From Luminiphilus sp. (lineage in GTDB: Bacteria > Pseudomonadota > Gammaproteobacteria > Pseudomonadales > Halieaceae), in contig JAHEJH010000124.1 in the NCBI GenBank assembly GCA_024638905.1, forward strand, positions 1 to 10,259: a stretch of 10,259 nt of DNA, given 5' to 3'. Numbering within the stretch: position 1 is the first letter of the stretch; each line of letters opens with the position of its first letter. This document shows positions 7,376 to 10,259 of the stretch, one piece after another. Made by a program: the position numbers and the translations under genes. A model generated the notes under the pieces. The model was not told the DNA's origin and made no database searches. It was given only the letters and a program-made list of their open reading frames with translations.

Positions 7376-7846
7376 TCAGGAAACGGAGATCAGGGGCTGA
7401 TCAAACTCGACGGCTTCACCGTTCTCGACGTGAATCGCAGTGACCGTGCCAGCGCGATCGGCTTCAATCTGATTCATCATCTTCATGGCCTCGACAATGC
7501 AGAGCACGTCGCCGACGCGCACGGTCTGGCCGACCTCGACAAACGAGGGCGCTTCAGGGCTGGGCGAGCGATAGAAGGTACCCACCATGGGCGACAGCAC
7601 CGCGTTGTCGGCCACCGGCGCGGCGGCGGGTGCCGCGGACTCGGCAGCGGGTGCCTCAGCCGGAGCCGCCGCGGGCGCGGCAGCAGGGGCGGCAGGCGCA
7701 GGCGCCGCATATGCGATCGGGGCTGCTGCAGGCGGATTTCCATAACGGCTAATGCGAACCGATTCCTCGCCCTCTTTGATCTCGATTTCGCCGATATTCG
7801 ACTCTTCCAGCAGTTCGATCAGTTTTTTGACTTTGCGAATATCCAT
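7376..7846 (-). CDS. accB: Biotin carboxyl carrier protein of acetyl-CoA carboxylase
   Basis: This 156-residue protein carries the biotin that shuttles carboxyl groups from AccC to the carboxyltransferase. An N-terminal helical segment (MDIRKVKKLIELLEES) is followed by a mobile Ala/Pro-rich linker at about 38-80 and the biotinyl domain at about 81-156. The biotin attachment motif EAMKM places the modified residue at Lys122, the same position and total length as in E. coli. SPSPEAPSF at about 94-102 lies where the BCCP 'thumb' is expected. AAGGA at 7857-7853 serves ATG 7846. The gene starts ten bases after the aroQ stop and ends 34 bases before accC, consistent with a single transcript. The low-complexity GC-rich linker produces a long spurious open frame on the opposite strand. 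Confidence 0.98.
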   Translation of the reverse strand: MDIRKVKKLIELLEESNIGEIEIKEGEESVRISRYGNPPAAAPIAYAAPAPAAPAAAPAAAPAEAPAAESAAPAAAPVADNAVLSPMVGTFYRSPSPEAPSFVEVGQTVRVGDVLCIVEAMKMMNQIEADRAGTVTAIHVENGEAVEFDQPLISVS

Positions 7847-7856
7847 GTGGGTTCCT

Positions 7857-8312
7857 TCAATGGGTCGTGGAATGGGTGTCGAGGGACTGAAGCACTGCCG
7901 CCAATGCGCAGTCGTAGCCGAAGCTGCCGAGTCCCGAGATCACCGCCTCAGCGATGTCCGAGATATAACTGTGATGCCGAAAAGGTTCGCGGGCGTATAC
8001 GTTGGAAATATGCACCTCGATGCATGGAATATCGACACCCGCCAAGGCGTCTCGCAACGCGACGCTGGTATGAGTAAAAGCCGCCGGATTGATGATGATG
8101 AAGTGCGTTCCATCGGCACGCGCCTGATGAATCGCCTCGATCATTTCCTGCTCGCTATTGCTCTGTAGACAGGTCAGGCTCGCGCCCGCGCGCTCGGCTT
8201 CGGATTGCAGACGATGGTTAATTTCGTCCAAAGTCTCCGAACCGTAGATCTCGGGCTCGCGGGTACCCAACAGATTGAGGTTGGGTCCATGTAATACCAG
8301 GATTGCCGCCAT
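7857..8312 (-). CDS. aroQ: Type II 3-dehydroquinate dehydratase
   Basis: This 151-residue enzyme converts 3-dehydroquinate to 3-dehydroshikimate in the shikimate pathway and forms dodecamers in this family. Active-site residues are all visible: Arg18 and Tyr23 on the flexible lid (TREPEIYG), Asn75 in INPAA, His81, His101 in EVHISN, and Arg112. The start at ATG 8312 gives the canonical MAAILVLHGPNLNLLG. A TTG five codons further upstream (8327) is open but would add an atypical leader, and a GCGGA at the right distance favours 8312. It is the first gene of aroQ-accB-accC-prmA, an arrangement known from Pseudomonas. Its promoter must lie in the divergent region between it and dusB, which is otherwise non-coding. 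Confidence 0.97.
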   Translation of the reverse strand: MAAILVLHGPNLNLLGTREPEIYGSETLDEINHRLQSEAERAGASLTCLQSNSEQEMIEAIHQARADGTHFIIINPAAFTHTSVALRDALAGVDIPCIEVHISNVYAREPFRHHSYISDIAEAVISGLGSFGYDCALAAVLQSLDTHSTTH

Positions 8313-8408
8313 GGGCTGATCCGCCAATATGGGTAACAGGGGCGCGAGTGTGTCGCAGAAACTACCCGGAGTCCACTTTTTTGGTCATTTGCACTCTTTT
8401 TCTCGACG

Positions 8409-8428
8409 ATAGCCGCAAAATAGCCGCA
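8409..8428. repeat. Direct repeat ATAGCCGCA with 11-bp period
   Basis: ATAGCCGCA occurs at 8409-8417 and again at 8420-8428, two bases apart. The 11-bp period is about one DNA helical turn, so both copies face the same side of the helix. This is typical of a tandem protein-binding site, here about 100 bases upstream of aroQ. No known regulator is assigned. Confidence 0.4.
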
Positions 8429-8437
8429 TAGTTCGAG

Positions 8438-8484
8438 TAACAGCCAGCAGCTAGAAGCCCCCCTGAATGCGCTGTTGGCTGTTG
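8438..8484. repeat. Long inverted repeat (hairpin A)
   Basis: AACAGCCAGCAGC (8439-8451) pairs with GCTGTTGGCTGTT (8471-8483): 13 base pairs with one G-T wobble, extendable by one further wobble at 8438/8484. The loop is 19 bases and contains a C-run. No T-run follows on either strand, so it is not a standard intrinsic terminator. Confidence 0.7.
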
Positions 8485-8511
8485 AAGGCGCGGTGTGCTC
8501 CGCGCCAACAG
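8479..8511. repeat. GC-rich hairpin B, competing with hairpin A
   Basis: GGCGCGG (8487-8493) and CCGCGCC (8500-8506) form a perfect seven-pair stem with a six-base loop. Outside it, CTGTT (8479-8483) can pair with AACAG (8507-8511) across a three-base bulge. Those same bases 8479-8483 are part of hairpin A, so the full forms of A and B are mutually exclusive. Confidence 0.6.
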
Positions 8512-8705
8512 AATGAGGCGTCGCCTACCGGCCATAAGCGCTCGAACCGCGACTCAGCCAAGATCCAGTGAAGGCTCGGATCAGGTGAGCCAATACAATT
8601 TTAGATTGCCGCAGGCGCAAGGAAACACTCACCGCTGGATTATGAGACCTGAGTCAGTTGGTTAAAAAATGTCCAGTAGATCTTCCGGTTACCCACCCGC
8701 TCCTT

Positions 8706-8718
8706 TACACTCACCGCT
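8706..8718 (+). promoter_or_regulatory. Weak candidate -10 region for dusB-fis
   Basis: TACACT at 8706-8711 matches four of six bases of the sigma-70 -10 box and is followed by a GC-rich stretch (CACCGCTCG), the type of discriminator found at stringently controlled promoters such as E. coli dusB-fis. No good -35 hexamer sits at the right distance, so this is only a suggestion. Confidence 0.22.
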
Positions 8719-8739
8719 CGAAGTTGAGTCCTTTTCCCG

Positions 8740-9804
8740 ATGCATATTGGCCGCCTGAAGCCCAGCAATAACGTGTTCCTTGCGCCTATGGCCGGGGTCA
8801 CGGACCTCCCCATGCGTGAACTCGCCGTCGAGTTGGGTGCGGGTATGGCTGTGGGCGAGATGCAAAGTGCAGATCTCAGCCTCGCTCATTCACGCAAAAC
8901 GGTGCAACGACAAAGACACAGCGCGCGGGCAGGGCTCCGCTCAGTGCAGATTGTGGGCTATGACCCCCAACAACTGGCGGAAGCGGCACGCTTCAATGCA
9001 GACCTAGGCGCCGACATCATCGACATCAACATGGGCTGCCCGGCAAAAAAAGTCTGCCGCCGCGCCGCAGGGTCCGCGCTGCTGGCCGACGAAGCGCTAG
9101 TAGGCCGCATTCTCGAAACGGTCGTTAACGCGGTCAATGTGCCCGTCACGGTCAAAATCCGCACTGGCACCGACCCCGAGCATCGCAATGGCGTCACCAT
9201 TGCACGGATTGCCGAAAGCGCGGGCATTCAAATGCTGACCGTTCATGGCCGCACCCGCGCAGACCGCTTTAAGGGGCAAGCCGAGTATCAAACCATCGGC
9301 GAAATTGCGCGCGCAGTGACGATCCCGGTCATCGCCAATGGCGACATCGGCTCTGCAGAAAAGGCACGGGCGGTCCTAGCGCTCACGGGCGCCGCTGGCG
9401 TCATGATTGGTCGCGCGGCGCAAGGTCAACTCTGGCTCCCCGGCGCAATTGCATCCGCCTTGTGCGCGGGAGACGAGGGCGCGCGAACCCCTGCGCTAAG
9501 TGAGCAACTCCGTCTACAAGGCGATCACCTTCTGCGGCTCCACGAATTTCACGGTCACCATCTCGGGCCGCGCATTGCGCGCAAGCATCAGGCGTGGCTG
9601 CTCGAGTCGTTGACCGCGCAGCAGGCCATCTCCGCAGATGACGCCCGCGCCTGGCGACAGGCTTTCAATCGCATCGAGTCAGCTGAGGAGCAGATCGCCT
9701 GCTTACGTGAGATGACCGATGCGCTGATGTCAGCAGTATCCGCCACTGCGCCGACATCTCAAATGTCTCCCCCGATGTGCCCTCAGATGCTCGTGGCCGC
9801 GTGA
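8740..9804 (+). CDS. dusB: tRNA-dihydrouridine synthase B
   Basis: This 354-residue FMN enzyme reduces specific uridines of tRNA to dihydrouridine using NADPH. The N-terminal FMN-binding LAPMAGVTD begins at residue 14. The active-site cysteine is Cys100 in INMGCPAKKV. VKIRTG, TVHGRTR and IANGDI line the flavin and substrate side of the TIM barrel, and GVMIGRAAQGQLW binds phosphate. A helical C-terminal domain follows. It is about 30 residues longer than E. coli DusB (321 aa); the last 20 or so residues are a Ser/Met/Pro-rich, probably disordered tail just upstream of fis. The ATG at 8740 gives the expected N-terminus, though the ribosome binding site is weak. The stop overlaps the fis start (GTGA, 9801-9804). 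The dusB-fis pairing is conserved across gammaproteobacteria. Confidence 0.96.
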   Translation: MHIGRLKPSNNVFLAPMAGVTDLPMRELAVELGAGMAVGEMQSADLSLAHSRKTVQRQRHSARAGLRSVQIVGYDPQQLAEAARFNADLGADIIDINMGCPAKKVCRRAAGSALLADEALVGRILETVVNAVNVPVTVKIRTGTDPEHRNGVTIARIAESAGIQMLTVHGRTRADRFKGQAEYQTIGEIARAVTIPVIANGDIGSAEKARAVLALTGAAGVMIGRAAQGQLWLPGAIASALCAGDEGARTPALSEQLRLQGDHLLRLHEFHGHHLGPRIARKHQAWLLESLTAQQAISADDARAWRQAFNRIESAEEQIACLREMTDALMSAVSATAPTSQMSPPMCPQMLVAA

Positions 9805-10259
9805 AGCCACCTAAGCACAGCGCCGCCACCAAGCGTCGCAAGAAAACACCGTCAGGCCCGCCACCTCTGCGTGACAGCGCGAGTGAAGCGATTCGCCACT
9901 TCCTTGAGACGCTCGACGGAGAAGCCTGCAGTGAGCTCTATGACATGGTGATACACCAGGTAGAGGAGCCGCTTTTCGAAGCTGTGCTGAACTACACCCA
10001 GCACAACCAAAGCCACGCTGCAGCCATGCTGGGACTGAACCGGGGCACCCTGCGGAAAAAACTCCGTCAACATGGCTTGCTGGCCGAATCAGAGCCCTCT
10101 GAGCCTAAGCGGTCTGCCCGCAGGCGCAAAGCACCCTCCAGCAGAACCGCTGCCGCCAAACCAACCAAGGGCAAAACCACGAGCAAAACCACGAGCAAAA
10201 CCACGAGCAAAACCACGAGCAAAACCACGAGCAAAACCACGAGCAAAGGGAAACGATAG
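9801..10259 (+). CDS. fis: Fis nucleoid protein with basic KTTS-repeat tail
   Basis: This 152-residue protein is the DNA-bending global regulator Fis with added tails. The core at about residues 22-94 aligns with E. coli Fis from PLRDS to the end. It includes the dimerising helices and the helix-turn-helix, where Asn80, Arg81, Thr83, Arg85, Lys86 and Lys87 match E. coli Asn84-Lys91. E. coli Fis (98 aa) ends there. This protein continues with an acidic patch (SEPSEP), an Arg/Lys/Ala/Ser segment (103-124) and six identical KTTS units (125-148), ending KGKR. The N-terminal arm is also changed: about 21 Lys/Arg/Pro-rich residues replace the usual beta-hairpin arm. GTG at 9801 is chosen because it forms a GTGA overlap with the dusB stop; an in-frame GTG at 9777 would add eight residues. 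Identity of the core is firm; the tail's role (extra non-specific DNA binding, H1-like) is inference. Confidence 0.93.
   Translation: MKPPKHSAATKRRKKTPSGPPPLRDSASEAIRHFLETLDGEACSELYDMVIHQVEEPLFEAVLNYTQHNQSHAAAMLGLNRGTLRKKLRQHGLLAESEPSEPKRSARRRKAPSSRTAAAKPTKGKTTSKTTSKTTSKTTSKTTSKTTSKGKR
10173..10247 (+). repeat. Six perfect 12-bp tandem repeats in the fis 3' end
   Basis: AAAACCACGAGC is repeated six times without a mismatch at 10173-10244, plus a partial unit (AAA) at 10245-10247. Each unit encodes KTTS. Because the unit is a multiple of three, gain or loss of copies would lengthen or shorten the tail without a frameshift. Perfect identity at all codon positions indicates recent expansion or homogenisation by slippage. 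Confidence 0.97.

Larger units (their letters stand above)
8313..8739. promoter_or_regulatory. Non-coding divergent region between aroQ and dusB
   Basis: These 427 bases hold no credible gene. They must carry the promoters for both divergent operons. The aroQ-proximal third has T-rich tracts and a phased direct repeat. The middle third has a cluster of inverted repeats. The dusB-proximal third is plainer, with one promoter-like element. No tRNA or recognised riboswitch was seen. Confidence 0.7.

Noticed and set aside
7223..8077. A 284-codon open frame on the plus strand opposite aroQ, accB and accC.
   Set aside because: It is antisense to three certain genes and encodes low-complexity Arg/Gly/Ser runs from the GC-rich Ala/Pro linker of accB; this is a composition artefact.
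8313..8327. Five-codon extension of AroQ from TTG 8327.
   Set aside because: It adds an atypical leader; MAAILVLHGPNLNLLG is the usual start and has a suitable ribosome binding site.
8438..8526. The inverted repeats as an integron attC site or CRISPR-like array.
   Set aside because: The GTTRRRY/RYYYAAC core sites of attC are not matched, there is no cassette structure, and there are no regularly spaced identical repeats.
10173..10247. The tandem repeat as a CRISPR or a frameshifting phase-variation switch.
   Set aside because: The 12-bp units have no spacers and are a multiple of three, so copy changes would alter length but not switch the frame.

Overview
The window reads as a chromosomal segment of a fairly GC-rich gammaproteobacterium. 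Three things point that way: the aroQ-accB-accC-prmA operon, the dusB-fis pair, and a neighbouring dsbD, a gene neighbourhood familiar from Pseudomonas. A marine, Halieaceae-like (OM60/NOR5) origin is only a guess from overall flavour. There are no RNA genes, insertion sequences or CRISPR arrays. The ten complete genes are housekeeping or homeostasis genes, plus the tail of an upstream reading frame at the left edge.

Layout. Positions 1-3227 (+) form a tightly packed run: the tail of an unidentified upstream gene, a PfkB-family (adenosine-kinase-like) kinase, a small pentapeptide-repeat protein, and a full-length DsbD/ScsB-type transmembrane thiol reductase. A possible terminator follows. Positions 3390-4990 (+) hold a PCu(A)C periplasmic copper chaperone with an exact copper-binding motif, overlapped by one base by a DUF2333 membrane protein. 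DsbD and PCu(A)C together suggest thiol reduction and copper delivery in the periplasm, as needed for copper homeostasis or cytochrome oxidase assembly. Positions 5099-8312 (-) are aroQ > accB > accC > prmA: type II dehydroquinase, the biotin carrier and biotin carboxylase of acetyl-CoA carboxylase, and ribosomal protein L11 methyltransferase. Positions 8313-8739 are a non-coding divergent region with strong, overlapping inverted repeats and a helically phased direct repeat. Positions 8740-10259 (+) are dusB-fis, joined by a GTGA stop/start overlap.

The most unusual thing is the Fis protein. Its dimerisation core and helix-turn-helix look normal, but canonical Fis (about 98 aa) stops right after the HTH. 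This one continues for about 58 residues in a Lys/Arg/Ser/Thr-rich tail ending in six identical KTTS units, encoded by six perfect 12-bp tandem repeats. It also has a Lys/Arg/Pro-rich N-terminal leader in place of the usual N-terminal arm. This resembles a histone-H1-like or AlgP-like basic tail grafted onto a nucleoid protein, with a length that could change in-frame by repeat slippage.

Second, compared with the Pseudomonas order (dipZ/dsbD, aroQ, accB, accC, prmA, ..., dusB, fis), the aroQ-accB-accC-prmA block appears inverted in place. The PCu(A)C and DUF2333 genes sit between dsbD and the inverted block.
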